Of a stretch of DNA of 52,413 nucleotides, positions 34,111-42,547 are shown one piece after another. How positions within the stretch are numbered: the stretch's first letter is position 1; each line of letters opens with the position of its first letter. The stretch is from positions 1 to 52,413 of the forward strand of contig CAKPDW010000001.1 of assembly GCA_934149115.1 (NCBI GenBank). The letters are read 5' to 3'. Source of the stretch: an uncultured Clostridia bacterium. GTDB lineage: Bacteria > Bacillota > Clostridia > TANB77 > CAG-508. Below the pieces are notes generated by a model. It made no database searches, was not told the origin of the DNA, and was given only the letters and a program-made list of their open reading frames with translations. The position numbers and the translations under genes are program-made.

Positions 34111-34995
34111 ATGCTATATTCAAATTATTTGACTGAATTTTTGAATACAGTTGATGATCTACTATCAAGAATAAAAAAACTTGATAGTAAAAAGAAAATA
34201 TATAAAAAGAATTCTGATATTTTTGGAATGAATTATGATGTTCATTTTTCTATTTCTCCAGATTATTTTGTGAAGTTACGTTCTTTTTTGCAAGAATCAT
34301 TAGAAAATGGTTATTTTTATGATAAAAATATTGTGGATTTAAAAAGAGAATTTTCTAGAAATTTTGTAAGTGTTAGCTCTGGTATAGAGCGTGAATTACT
34401 TAGAATAGATGAGTATCAAGTCAAAGAAATGAACAGAATTGTAAAAGATGCAATATGTGATTCTGAAAAAGAAATTAATGAAAAAAATAAAGAAATGTAT
34501 GATGTTGAGAGTAATTTATTTGAAAAATTTATAGGAAAAAATAAATTCAGAAAATTAATGGTAGAGCAATATGAATTAAAGATAAAACTTATTGAGAAAA
34601 AACGTAATGAAATGAAATTAACAACTGAATCAATGATTGAGCTTGTGAATATGATGGAATCAACTGAATTAAAAACAGGTGAGTTATTGTGGTTAGAAGA
34701 AGAAATTATTAAGGCTTTTAAATTAGATAAAAATTTGATAAAAAGTGGTAGCAGTTCTCCATGGAGAGTGTGTAACATGATGCCTAGAGGAATTTTTGCT
34801 CAAAGGGAACAATATAAATTGTTGAATAAAAATGCTGTTATAGAAAACCAAAAGTTGAGAAATCAGTTGAATGAAACATATCGTATTTGTGAAGATGAAA
34901 ATTCATTTTCTATGAAAAGACTAATAAATATGAATGTTAAATTATCTAGAATTTTAAAAGAGAAAACTGAATTAGTTAAAAGGAATGAAATATAA
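34111..34995 (+). CDS. Coiled-coil protein, function unknown
   Basis: 294 aa, highly charged, with two long heptad-rich stretches (about 100-195 and 235-294) and no membrane helix. I do not recognise the family. A conserved-looking segment, SGSSSPWRVCNMMPRG, interrupts the coils near 212-227. The start at ATG 34111 is chosen because GAGAGGAGA ends seven bases before it; an in-frame TTG at 34093 lies upstream of that site. Its last base overlaps the ATG of the GtrA gene, so the two are translationally coupled and may act together at the membrane (inference). Confidence 0.75.
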   Translation: MLYSNYLTEFLNTVDDLLSRIKKLDSKKKIYKKNSDIFGMNYDVHFSISPDYFVKLRSFLQESLENGYFYDKNIVDLKREFSRNFVSVSSGIERELLRIDEYQVKEMNRIVKDAICDSEKEINEKNKEMYDVESNLFEKFIGKNKFRKLMVEQYELKIKLIEKKRNEMKLTTESMIELVNMMESTELKTGELLWLEEEIIKAFKLDKNLIKSGSSSPWRVCNMMPRGIFAQREQYKLLNKNAVIENQKLRNQLNETYRICEDENSFSMKRLINMNVKLSRILKEKTELVKRNEI

Positions 34996-35495
34996 TGATT
35001 GAAACAATTAAAAAAATGTATGTGAAATATGAGGAAATTATTAAGTATTTGTTTTGGGGAGTAATGACTACTGTTGTAAATTTTGCAATGTTTTATTTTT
35101 TACTTACTTGTTTTGGAACAAGTAAAGGTTCATGGAATTTATTATTTAATGATTTCCAAGAATATAGAAATGTTATTGGTGAAATTGAAACATCTTATAT
35201 TCTAGGAAATGTTTGTAATGTGTCTGCTGTAATTGTTTCTATTTTATTTGCATATGTCACAAATAGAAATTTCGTTTTTAAAGATAAAGCTGTTGGAAAA
35301 GAAGCAATATTAAAAGAATTAGTTTCTTTTTTTGCATGTAGAATTTTTACTATGATTGTAGATTCTGCAATTTATTTTGTTGGTTGTAGTGTTTTGAAAA
35401 TAATGGCTTTTGTTGTTAAAATGTTTAGCCAAGTTGTAATAATAATTTTGAACTATGTTTTTAGTAAATTAATTGTTTTCAAAAAAAATAAATAA
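34995..35495 (+). CDS. GtrA family membrane protein
   Basis: 166 aa with four membrane helices. The family pattern is clear: EEIIKYLFWGVMTTVVNFAMF at the N-terminus, YVTNRNFVFKDKA after helix two, and SKLIVFKK at the end. GtrA proteins are thought to help flip polyprenyl-linked sugars or to be linked with cell surface polysaccharides. No glycosyltransferase gene is adjacent here. The start overlaps the stop of the preceding gene by one base. Confidence 0.9.
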   Translation: MIETIKKMYVKYEEIIKYLFWGVMTTVVNFAMFYFLLTCFGTSKGSWNLLFNDFQEYRNVIGEIETSYILGNVCNVSAVIVSILFAYVTNRNFVFKDKAVGKEAILKELVSFFACRIFTMIVDSAIYFVGCSVLKIMAFVVKMFSQVVIIILNYVFSKLIVFKKNK

Positions 35496-35521
35496 TTGTA
35501 TAAGTAATGATATGAGTTTGT

Positions 35522-35584
35522 CATTGATAATATATAAGAATAACAATTATGGAATTTTTAAAATATTATCAATGGCTCTTTTAT
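35522..35584 (+). terminator. Long hairpin after the GtrA gene, probable terminator
   Basis: CATTGATAATAT (35522-35533) pairs perfectly with ATATTATCAATG (35563-35574), loop about 29, followed by GGCTCTTTTAT. The large loop makes it unusual for a simple terminator. The remaining gap to 35733 has a promoter and nothing else I can name. Confidence 0.5.
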
Positions 35585-35669
35585 GGTAATGAGCAGTTAT
35601 TTGAAATAGAAATATTTTAAAATTGATAAATTGATGAAATAATTGTTCTTTTGCAATTTCTTCTGGTGC

Positions 35670-35698
35670 TTGCAATTATTCAATTTTTTATATATAAT
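35670..35698 (+). promoter_or_regulatory. Promoter of the rsmE-gmk operon
   Basis: TTGCAA (35670-35675) and TATAAT (35693-35698), spacing 17. Confidence 0.7.
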
Positions 35699-35733
35699 AT
35701 ATTGGTAAAAATTAATATTGGAAAAGGAAAATT

Positions 35734-36468
35734 ATGAATTTTTTTGTGTCATCAGATCAGATTAAAGATAATCAGATTTATATAAAAGAATCAGATGTTA
35801 ATCATATAAAAAATGTATTGAGAAAGAAAATAGATGATGTTTTAGATGTTGTTTCTAATGGTATAAAATATAAAGCCAAAATTATCGAAATCAGTCAAGA
35901 CGTTGTTAGATGCGAGATTTTAAATGAGGAAGTCGAGCAGAATTCTAATGTAAAAATAACGATTTTTCAAGGGCTTGCAAAAGCTGATAAGATTGAGTAT
36001 ATTATTCAAAAATGTACAGAACTTGGAGTTTATGAAATTGTTCCTGTTGAGATGAAGCGTTGTGTAGTTAAATTAGATGAAAAAGATAAAACTAAGAAAT
36101 TGGCTAGATGGCAAAAGATTGCAGAAGTTGCGTCTAAACAATCTTTAAGAAATGATATATTAAAAATTGATAAAATAATGTCTTTTAAAGAAATGAAAGA
36201 CGAAATTTTAAAAAAATATGATCATGTTATAGTAGCATATGAGAAAGAAGAAAAACAAACTTTAAAAAATGTTTTGAAAAATATAAATAATAAAGAGATA
36301 GATATTGCTGTTATTATTGGACCAGAAGGTGGAATTGATGAAGATGAATATAATGAGCTAATTAATGCTGGAGTTTCATCAATTACTTTAGGAAAAAGAA
36401 TTTTAAGAACAGAAACTGCTCCTGTAGTAGTATCTGCTATTATTATGTATGAATTGGAGTTTGGGTGA
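35734..36468 (+). CDS. rsmE: 16S rRNA m3U1498 methyltransferase RsmE
   Basis: SPOUT-class methyltransferase, 244 aa. An N-terminal PUA-like part (SDVNHIKNVLRKKIDDVLDV) is followed by KADKIEYIIQKCTELGV, KWQKIAEVASKQS-type residues, and the C-terminal knot with IIGPEGGIDEDEYN and TLGKRILRTETAPV. Length is typical. It begins an operon that runs through gmk. The next frame starts within its stop region. Confidence 0.95.
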   Translation: MNFFVSSDQIKDNQIYIKESDVNHIKNVLRKKIDDVLDVVSNGIKYKAKIIEISQDVVRCEILNEEVEQNSNVKITIFQGLAKADKIEYIIQKCTELGVYEIVPVEMKRCVVKLDEKDKTKKLARWQKIAEVASKQSLRNDILKIDKIMSFKEMKDEILKKYDHVIVAYEKEEKQTLKNVLKNINNKEIDIAVIIGPEGGIDEDEYNELINAGVSSITLGKRILRTETAPVVVSAIIMYELEFG

Positions 36469-36482
36469 AAGGATATTTAGTT

Positions 36483-37406
36483 ATGGAAATAAGCGATAAA
36501 GAATTAGAAGTAGGAAAAAAAATAGCTACAAAAATTCGTGTACCTAAGAAAGTGAGAGAAAAAATATATACAAAAGTTTTTATAGAGTTTGGAATGGCTA
36601 TATTAGTTTTTGTTTATTTTATTTTTATTAATTTAGGTTATATAAAATTAGATAGACAGGTTTTTAAAGAAGATTTACATTCATTTGCTGGATTCTTTAT
36701 AGTTTTTACTGTTATAATTTTTGAAATTGCGTATAAAAAAGATAGTGGGTTAATAGCTATGCGAGGTGTGGAAGTTCTTGTGCTTAGTATATTGACTTTA
36801 TTTATGCCATATGTTTATTTTTATAGAAGTGCGGCACTAAAATTTTTATATTCTTTTTCTGCTATGTATATCGGAATTTATTATTCTATTAAAGCTTTGA
36901 TTGTATATGAGTTGGAAATTAGAAAATATAAATATGGATTAAGTGATATAAAAGAAATTGTATTTGATAGTGATGAATCATATTTAGATGAAGAAAATGA
37001 AAAAAGATTTGAAGAAAATGAACAAGAGTATGAAAGTATTACTAGAAAAATGAAAACTAAGAAAAGAATAATGGCAATTGTTAATGAGGACAGGAAAAGA
37101 AAGAGAGTTGTTAATACTCCCAAAAAAGCAGTAAAAAAAGAAGTAGAGAAAAAAACACAAGAAAAGCCTGTTGAAATAGAGAGAAAGAAAGTAGTCAAAA
37201 AAGTTAGTCAAAAAATAGAAAAAGAACCTGTAAAAGCAGAAAAAAAGGTTGTAAAAAAGACTGTTATAAAGAATGAAAAAGAAAAAAAGGTTACTAAGCC
37301 AAAAACAACTGCAAAACGTGGGAGAGGTAGACCAAAAAAGAAAACAAAAGTTGAGGTTAAATCTTTAGCTACTGCAGGTAGAAGAAAAAAAGAGAATGGA
37401 GATTAA
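36483..37406 (+). CDS. Membrane protein with basic cytoplasmic tail containing an AT-hook
   Basis: 307 aa. Four membrane helices fill about residues 30-150. The rest is a long, highly charged tail, Lys/Glu/Val-rich with repeated KKVVKK-like units. The tail carries RGRGRPKKK at 279-287, a textbook AT-hook (Arg-Gly-Arg-Pro core flanked by basic residues) that binds the minor groove of AT-rich DNA. A membrane-tethered AT-hook protein could hold DNA at the membrane (inference). ATG 36483 has AAAGGA nine bases upstream; the frame also opens at GTG 36465. It sits between rsmE and yicC in one operon. I know no family for the membrane part. Confidence 0.8.
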   Translation: MEISDKELEVGKKIATKIRVPKKVREKIYTKVFIEFGMAILVFVYFIFINLGYIKLDRQVFKEDLHSFAGFFIVFTVIIFEIAYKKDSGLIAMRGVEVLVLSILTLFMPYVYFYRSAALKFLYSFSAMYIGIYYSIKALIVYELEIRKYKYGLSDIKEIVFDSDESYLDEENEKRFEENEQEYESITRKMKTKKRIMAIVNEDRKRKRVVNTPKKAVKKEVEKKTQEKPVEIERKKVVKKVSQKIEKEPVKAEKKVVKKTVIKNEKEKKVTKPKTTAKRGRGRPKKKTKVEVKSLATAGRRKKENGD

Positions 37407-37412
37407 TAAAAA

Positions 37413-38291
37413 ATGATTAGAAGTATGACAGGATTTGGGAGAGCTAAGTTTGAGTGCGAGGGTAGAGAATATAGTGTTGAGATAAAATCTGTTAATCATA
37501 AATATAGTGATATTTCTATAAGATTACCAAAACAGATTTCATATTTAGAAGAAAATATTAGAAAACAAATTGCTTCTAAAATTTTTAGAGGAAAAATTGA
37601 TGTTTTTATTAATATGCTAGATTATAGCGAAAAAGGGAAAAATATTAAAATTAATAAAGAACTTGCTAAAGTATATATTTCTCAATTAAAAGAATTAGCA
37701 GAAGAAACTGGAGTTGCGTATGATCTTGGAATTACTGAAGTATCTAAGTTTCCAGAGGTTTTAAATATTACAAACGAAGAAAATGAAGAAATTTATTGGA
37801 ATGAAATATCACAGGTTTTAGATATTGCACTTGATAATTTTATTTCGATGAGAGAGGCAGAAGGAAAGAAAATCTGTGAGGATATAAGGGTAAGAATAGA
37901 ACGTATAAAAGAAAAAGTTTTGGAAATTTCATCGTATTCTGCTGGACTTATAGAGGAATATATAGTAAAATTAAATACGAGAGTAAAAGAACTAATGAAT
38001 ACAGATATTGTAGATGAGAATAGATTAGCACAAGAAATAGTTATTTTTGCAGATAAATCATCTATACAGGAAGAACTAACAAGATTAAATAGTCATATTG
38101 CTCAATTTTTAAATTTAATAGAAGAAGGTAGTGCACCAACAGGAAAAAAATTTGATTTTATAATTCAAGAAATGAACAGAGAAGTAAATACTATTGGTTC
38201 AAAAGCAAATAGTACAGATATTTCTAGATGTGTTATTGAATTAAAAACAGAAATTGAGGATGTGAGAGAACAAGTTCAGAATATTGAATAG
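37413..38291 (+). CDS. yicC: YicC/YloC family endoribonuclease
   Basis: 292 aa with both conserved ends: MIRSMTGFGRAKFECEGREY at the start with SVNHKYSDISIRLP, and a C-terminal DUF1732 part with GKKFDFIIQEMNREVNTIGSKA. Known family members cut RNA and act in RNA turnover. It begins six bases after the AT-hook gene, with GGAGAT in that gene's last codons as the ribosome binding site, and precedes remA as in many Firmicutes. Confidence 0.95.
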   Translation: MIRSMTGFGRAKFECEGREYSVEIKSVNHKYSDISIRLPKQISYLEENIRKQIASKIFRGKIDVFINMLDYSEKGKNIKINKELAKVYISQLKELAEETGVAYDLGITEVSKFPEVLNITNEENEEIYWNEISQVLDIALDNFISMREAEGKKICEDIRVRIERIKEKVLEISSYSAGLIEEYIVKLNTRVKELMNTDIVDENRLAQEIVIFADKSSIQEELTRLNSHIAQFLNLIEEGSAPTGKKFDFIIQEMNREVNTIGSKANSTDISRCVIELKTEIEDVREQVQNIE

Positions 38292-38305
38292 AAAGGGAGA
38301 TGCTT

Positions 38306-38554
38306 ATGCAATTAATAAATATAGGTTTTGGAAATATAGTTTCTGCCAATAGAATAATCTCTATAGTGAGTCCTGAGTCTGCACCGATAAAAAGATTGGT
38401 TCAAGAAGCAAAAGATTCAAAAATGGCAATTGATGCTACATACGGAAGAAGAACGAGAGCTGTTATTATTATGGATTCTGGACATGTTATATTGTCTGCA
38501 GTTCAACCAGAAACGGTAGCAGGTAGATTAGATAAAGAAACAGTTGATGAATAA
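38306..38554 (+). CDS. remA: RemA extracellular matrix regulator
   Basis: 82-aa DNA-binding protein (DUF370), which in Bacillus activates matrix and osmoprotection genes. The sequence INIGFGNIVSANRIISIVSP and ATYGRRTRAVIIMDSGHVIL are typical. Two ATGs are in frame (38300 and 38306). AAAGGGAG ends at 38299, so only 38306 has a useful spacing. Confidence 0.95.
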   Translation: MQLINIGFGNIVSANRIISIVSPESAPIKRLVQEAKDSKMAIDATYGRRTRAVIIMDSGHVILSAVQPETVAGRLDKETVDE

Positions 38555-38580
38555 ATTAAAAAATAAGGAGGCGTATTATT

Positions 38581-38856
38581 ATGATGGTAAAACCTACAGT
38601 AAATGAGTTACTAGAAAAAGTAGATGACAGATATAGATTAGTTTTAGTAACTTCAAAAAGAGCAAGACAACTTGCAGAAGGTGCTGAGCCTTTAACTGAT
38701 AAACATGAAGACAGCTTTGTTACTCTTGCAGCACAAGAAATTGCTGAGGGAAAAGTTATTGACCTTGAAGATGAAAAAAGACTTCAAGAAGAAGCAAGTG
38801 AAGAAAATAAAGAAAACAACAATGAATCAAATGATGAAACTAAAGTTGAAGAATAA
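38581..38856 (+). CDS. rpoZ: RNA polymerase omega subunit
   Basis: 91 aa. It starts MMVKPTVNELLEKVDDRYRL, then VTSKRARQLAEGA, and EIAEGKVIDLED; the tail is acidic and Asn/Glu-rich. AAGGAGGCG precedes the start. Here rpoZ comes before gmk, whereas gmk-rpoZ is the more frequent order in Firmicutes, to my knowledge. Confidence 0.93.
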   Translation: MMVKPTVNELLEKVDDRYRLVLVTSKRARQLAEGAEPLTDKHEDSFVTLAAQEIAEGKVIDLEDEKRLQEEASEENKENNNESNDETKVEE

Positions 38857-38908
38857 TATTTTTCTGTGCAATGTTTAGTAAAGCAATTTTTGTGTAGGGG
38901 GAAAAGAT

Positions 38909-39484
38909 ATGTTACTTATATTATCTGGAGTAGCGGGAGCAGGAAAAGATACAATAAAAAAAGAATTAATAAAAAGAATGGAAAATGTTGAATCATTACC
39001 TTCATATACATCTAGGCCGATGAGACCTGGTGATGTAGAAGGTGGAACATATCATTTTGTTACTAGAGAAGAATTTGAAAAAATGCTAAGTGATGGCGAT
39101 TTTTATGAATATGATGTTCATCATAATCACTATTATGGTACTTCAAAAAAGCTTTTAAATAAAAAAATTGCAAGTGGAAAAATAATTGTAAAAGATATTG
39201 ATGTTAATGGTACAGAGCATTTAAAAGAAATTTTAAAAGATGATACTAAAGTAGTTACTATATTTTTAAAGGTGCCTAAAGAAGAATTAAGAAGAAGATT
39301 AGAAGACAGAATTGATAAACCAGGTCCTGATGAAATTAAATTAAGACTTAATAGATTTGATTATGAAGAATCAAGAATAGGTTTATATGATTATGTTTTA
39401 AAAAATAATGATTTGGAAAAAACTGTACAAATTATTATGACTATTATTGAAAATGAAGTTCGTCTTGAGGCAGAGGGAAAGTAA
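38909..39484 (+). CDS. gmk: Guanylate kinase
   Basis: Converts GMP to GDP, 191 aa. The GMP-binding region is classic: SLPSYTSRPMRPGDVEGGTYHFV, then YEYDVHHNHYYGTSK. The P-loop reads SGVAGAGKDT instead of the usual SGPSGVGKGT or GPSGAGKST, so the Pro-Ser pair is replaced by Val-Ala. Otherwise normal length and a strong AGGGGG-type ribosome binding site. It ends the rsmE operon at 39528-39558. Confidence 0.94.
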   Translation: MLLILSGVAGAGKDTIKKELIKRMENVESLPSYTSRPMRPGDVEGGTYHFVTREEFEKMLSDGDFYEYDVHHNHYYGTSKKLLNKKIASGKIIVKDIDVNGTEHLKEILKDDTKVVTIFLKVPKEELRRRLEDRIDKPGPDEIKLRLNRFDYEESRIGLYDYVLKNNDLEKTVQIIMTIIENEVRLEAEGK

Positions 39485-39527
39485 TATAATTAAATTCATG
39501 AAAGTTTGATTTTAATTTTTGTGATTC

Positions 39528-39558
39528 AAAAGGGCAAGAGAAATTTTCTTGCTCTTTT
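39528..39558 (+). terminator. Terminator of the rsmE-gmk operon
   Basis: AAAAGGGCAAGA (39528-39539) pairs with TCTTGCTCTTTT (39547-39558) with one G-U pair, ending in a T run. Confidence 0.85.
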
Positions 39559-39577
39559 ATGTTATATATAGTATAAA

Positions 39578-39745
39578 TTTATATAATAGAAAAGTCATGC
39601 TGACTTTTCTATTATATAAAAAATTGCACAGAAAATTTATAAAATAAATTTTCGTGCTCGAACAAATTTACTGAAAATTTCAATTTTATAGAAAAATATA
39701 AAGAGTAGAGTAAAGACTGAAAATTGAAAATTTTCAGATTTGTTC
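39578..39745 (+). repeat. 168-bp intergenic repeat, copy B
   Basis: Same length and orientation as copy A (33138-33305) with two differences. It fills most of the 308-base gap between gmk and priA, the place where coaBC is found in many Firmicutes. The flanking bases differ from those of copy A, so the edges of the unit are sharp. No promoter for priA other than within or just after the repeat was evident. Confidence 0.9.
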
Positions 39746-39792
39746 TATGGAGAATATCAATTTTTGATGTTTAGAAAAGTTTAGGAGAGAAT

Positions 39793-42015
39793 ATGTTTGC
39801 TTCGATTTTAATTAATACAAATGCAAAGGAATTGAATAAAGTTTTTGATTATATAATTCCCAAATCTATGGAAAATATTATTTCTGTTGGGGATAGAGTT
39901 TTTGTGCCTTTTGGCAGAGGAAAAAATTTAAGTGAAGGATACGTTTCTGAAATAAAAGAAAAATCTGAATTTGCTAATAAAGAAATTGCAAGTATTGAAG
40001 ATTCAAATTTAACAGAAGAAAATATTGAACTTGCCAGATTAATGGCAGAAAAATATTTTTGTAATATTGCTGATTGTATAAAATTGATGTTGCCACCAGG
40101 CACATCAAAAAAGAATATGACTAATAGGGTTAAAGATAAAAACATTAGATTTGTATATTTGGCAAAAGAAAAGAATGAAATAAAATTTGATATTGATAAT
40201 AATTTAAAAAGTGATAAACATAAAAAATTATTAAATTTTTTGTTAGAAAATGATGGATTTGATATTTCAGAATTAGAAAGAATTACTGAAGTTAGCAAGG
40301 CTATAATGAAAACTTTGGAGAAAAATGGTTATATAAAAATTATTAGTCAAAAGGTTGAAAGGAATCCTTTACAAAATAAGAAAATAATTAGAGATGAAAA
40401 GTTAGAATTAAATGATGAACAACAAGAAGTATATGACCAAGTTGAGTTTATGATTGAAAATGATGAGTTTGCTGAATTCTTGTTAAAAGGTATTACAGGT
40501 TCTGGAAAGACAGAAGTATATTTACAACTAATAGATAAAGTTATTGAAATGGAGAAAAGAGCATTGGTATTAGTTCCAGAAATATCTTTGACACCACAGA
40601 TTATAGATAGATTTTTAGCTAGATTTGGTGAGTGTATAGCTGTATTACATAGTAAATTATCTGATGGTGAAAGATATGATGAATGGAACAAAATAAAAAA
40701 TGGTAATGCTAAAATTATAATTGGAGCACGTTCAGCTATTTTTGCACCAATTAGTAATTTAGGAATAATTATAATTGATGAGGCTCATGATAATTCATAT
40801 AAGTCTGATATGACTCCTAGGTATAATGCTAAAGATATTGCTAAATTTATTGCAAAGAAAAATAATATACCATTGATATTAGGAACAGCAACACCAGATG
40901 TTTGTGATTATTATAAGGCTTTAAAGCATGATAAAGAACTTGTAGAACTTAATAAAAGAGCAAATCAAGCGCAATTGCCTGAAATAGAAGTTGTAGATAT
41001 GAGAAATGAGTTAGCTCTAGGAAATAGGTCTATGTTTAGTTTGAAATTACAAGAAGCAATTTCAGAAAATTTAAAATCAAAAGCACAAACTATTCTTTTT
41101 ATAAATAGAAGGGGTTATTCTACTTTTGTTATGTGCCGTGATTGCGGTTATGTAGTTAAATGTCACAATTGTAATATTGCTATGACATATCATAGTTTTG
41201 GAAATAAATTAAAATGTCATTATTGTGGCTATGAAATTCCTGTTGTAAAAACATGTCCAGAATGTAAGAGTTCAAAAATAAAGTATTTTGGAACAGGAAC
41301 CCAAAAGGTTGAAAATGAGATTTTAAAAATGTTTCCTGAGGCATCAACAATAAGAATGGACATTGATACAGTAAGTAAGAAAAATTCTCATGAAAATATT
41401 TTAAATAAATTTAAAAATGAAAATATAGATATATTGATTGGTACACAAATGATTGTTAAAGGGCATCATTTCCCTAATGTAACTCTTGTTGGTGTAATTG
41501 CAGCTGATGGAACTTTAAATATTGGAGATTATAGAGCAGAGGAAAGAACTTTTCAGACAATTACTCAGGTTGCTGGTAGAGCAGGTCGTGGAACTGAAAA
41601 AGGAAAAGTAATTGTCCAAACATATAATCCTGATAATTATGCCATTGTTTGTGGACAGAAACAAGATTATGAAAAATTTTATGATGGAGAAATCTTACTT
41701 AGAAAAAGGTTGAATTATCCACCTTTCTGCGATATAATATTGGTCAGAATTCACGGAGAAGATATTGAAAATGTGAAAAAAATTTCACAAGAATTATATA
41801 TGAATTTAGTAAAAGAAAAAAATGAAAATTTATTTATATACAAACCAGTTCCATCTCCAATTGATAGAATTCAAAATGTTTTTAGATGGAGGATTGTAAT
41901 AAAAGGAAAGCTGAATAGAAAAGCAATTTTTACTATAAATAGTGCAATTAATAAATTGAATTATAGTAAAAATATTAATATATTTGTTGATACTAATCCA
42001 ACTAATATGATGTAA
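39793..42015 (+). CDS. priA: Primosomal replication restart helicase PriA
   Basis: 740 aa. N-terminal DNA-binding domain; Walker A GITGSGKTEVYLQ near residue 235; motif II IIDEAHDNSYKSD; eight zinc-binding Cys in the CRDCGY...CHNCN...CHYCGY...CPECKS block near 450-495; and QVAGRAGRGTEKGKVIVQTY in the C-terminal helicase half. Length is typical. Ribosome binding site AGGAGAG. It begins the priA-def-fmt operon. Confidence 0.96.
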   Translation: MFASILINTNAKELNKVFDYIIPKSMENIISVGDRVFVPFGRGKNLSEGYVSEIKEKSEFANKEIASIEDSNLTEENIELARLMAEKYFCNIADCIKLMLPPGTSKKNMTNRVKDKNIRFVYLAKEKNEIKFDIDNNLKSDKHKKLLNFLLENDGFDISELERITEVSKAIMKTLEKNGYIKIISQKVERNPLQNKKIIRDEKLELNDEQQEVYDQVEFMIENDEFAEFLLKGITGSGKTEVYLQLIDKVIEMEKRALVLVPEISLTPQIIDRFLARFGECIAVLHSKLSDGERYDEWNKIKNGNAKIIIGARSAIFAPISNLGIIIIDEAHDNSYKSDMTPRYNAKDIAKFIAKKNNIPLILGTATPDVCDYYKALKHDKELVELNKRANQAQLPEIEVVDMRNELALGNRSMFSLKLQEAISENLKSKAQTILFINRRGYSTFVMCRDCGYVVKCHNCNIAMTYHSFGNKLKCHYCGYEIPVVKTCPECKSSKIKYFGTGTQKVENEILKMFPEASTIRMDIDTVSKKNSHENILNKFKNENIDILIGTQMIVKGHHFPNVTLVGVIAADGTLNIGDYRAEERTFQTITQVAGRAGRGTEKGKVIVQTYNPDNYAIVCGQKQDYEKFYDGEILLRKRLNYPPFCDIILVRIHGEDIENVKKISQELYMNLVKEKNENLFIYKPVPSPIDRIQNVFRWRIVIKGKLNRKAIFTINSAINKLNYSKNINIFVDTNPTNMM

Positions 42016-42050
42016 TAAAATAGTAATTTAGAAAGGGATGAAAATTAGAA

Positions 42051-42533
42051 ATGGCAATACGTTCATTAAGATACGAAGGCGATGAAATATTAAGAAAAAA
42101 ATCAAGAAAAATTGAGGTAATAGATGATAGAATTAAGGAACTAGCTGAAGATATGTTTGATACAATGCACAAATTTGATGGACTTGGATTGGCAGGCGTA
42201 CAAGTTGGGATATTAAAAAGAATTATTGTAATTGATTTGTATGATGATGTTTCTAAATTTTGTTTAATAAATCCAGAAATTGTCGAAAAGTCAGAAGAAA
42301 CAGCTGAAGTTGAGGAAGGATGTTTAAGTTATCCTAATCAATTTGGGAAAGTTGTAAGGTCTGTAAAAGTTAAAGTTAAAGCTTTAGATTTAGATGGAAA
42401 AAAGGTTACTTTGGAAGCAGAAGGGCTTTTAGCACAAGCATTACAACATGAGATAGATCATTTGAATGGGGAGGTTTTTAAAGATAAAATTTTACCAGGA
42501 ACTTTTGAGATAATTACTCCTCAAGATAAATAG
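42051..42533 (+). CDS. def: Peptide deformylase
   Basis: 160 aa, removes the formyl group from new proteins. All three motifs are present: GLGLAGVQVG (GxGxAAxQ form with Gly-Val), EEGCLSYP with the metal Cys, and QALQHEIDHLNG with the HExxH metal site. It is followed by fmt after 14 bases, the usual pairing. Confidence 0.96.
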   Translation: MAIRSLRYEGDEILRKKSRKIEVIDDRIKELAEDMFDTMHKFDGLGLAGVQVGILKRIIVIDLYDDVSKFCLINPEIVEKSEETAEVEEGCLSYPNQFGKVVRSVKVKVKALDLDGKKVTLEAEGLLAQALQHEIDHLNGEVFKDKILPGTFEIITPQDK

Positions 42534-42547
42534 AAAGAGGTGATTAG

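Noticed and set aside
33138..39745. CRISPR or tandem array from the 168-bp repeats
   Set aside because: There are only two full copies 6.4 kb apart with genes between them, and no regular spacers.
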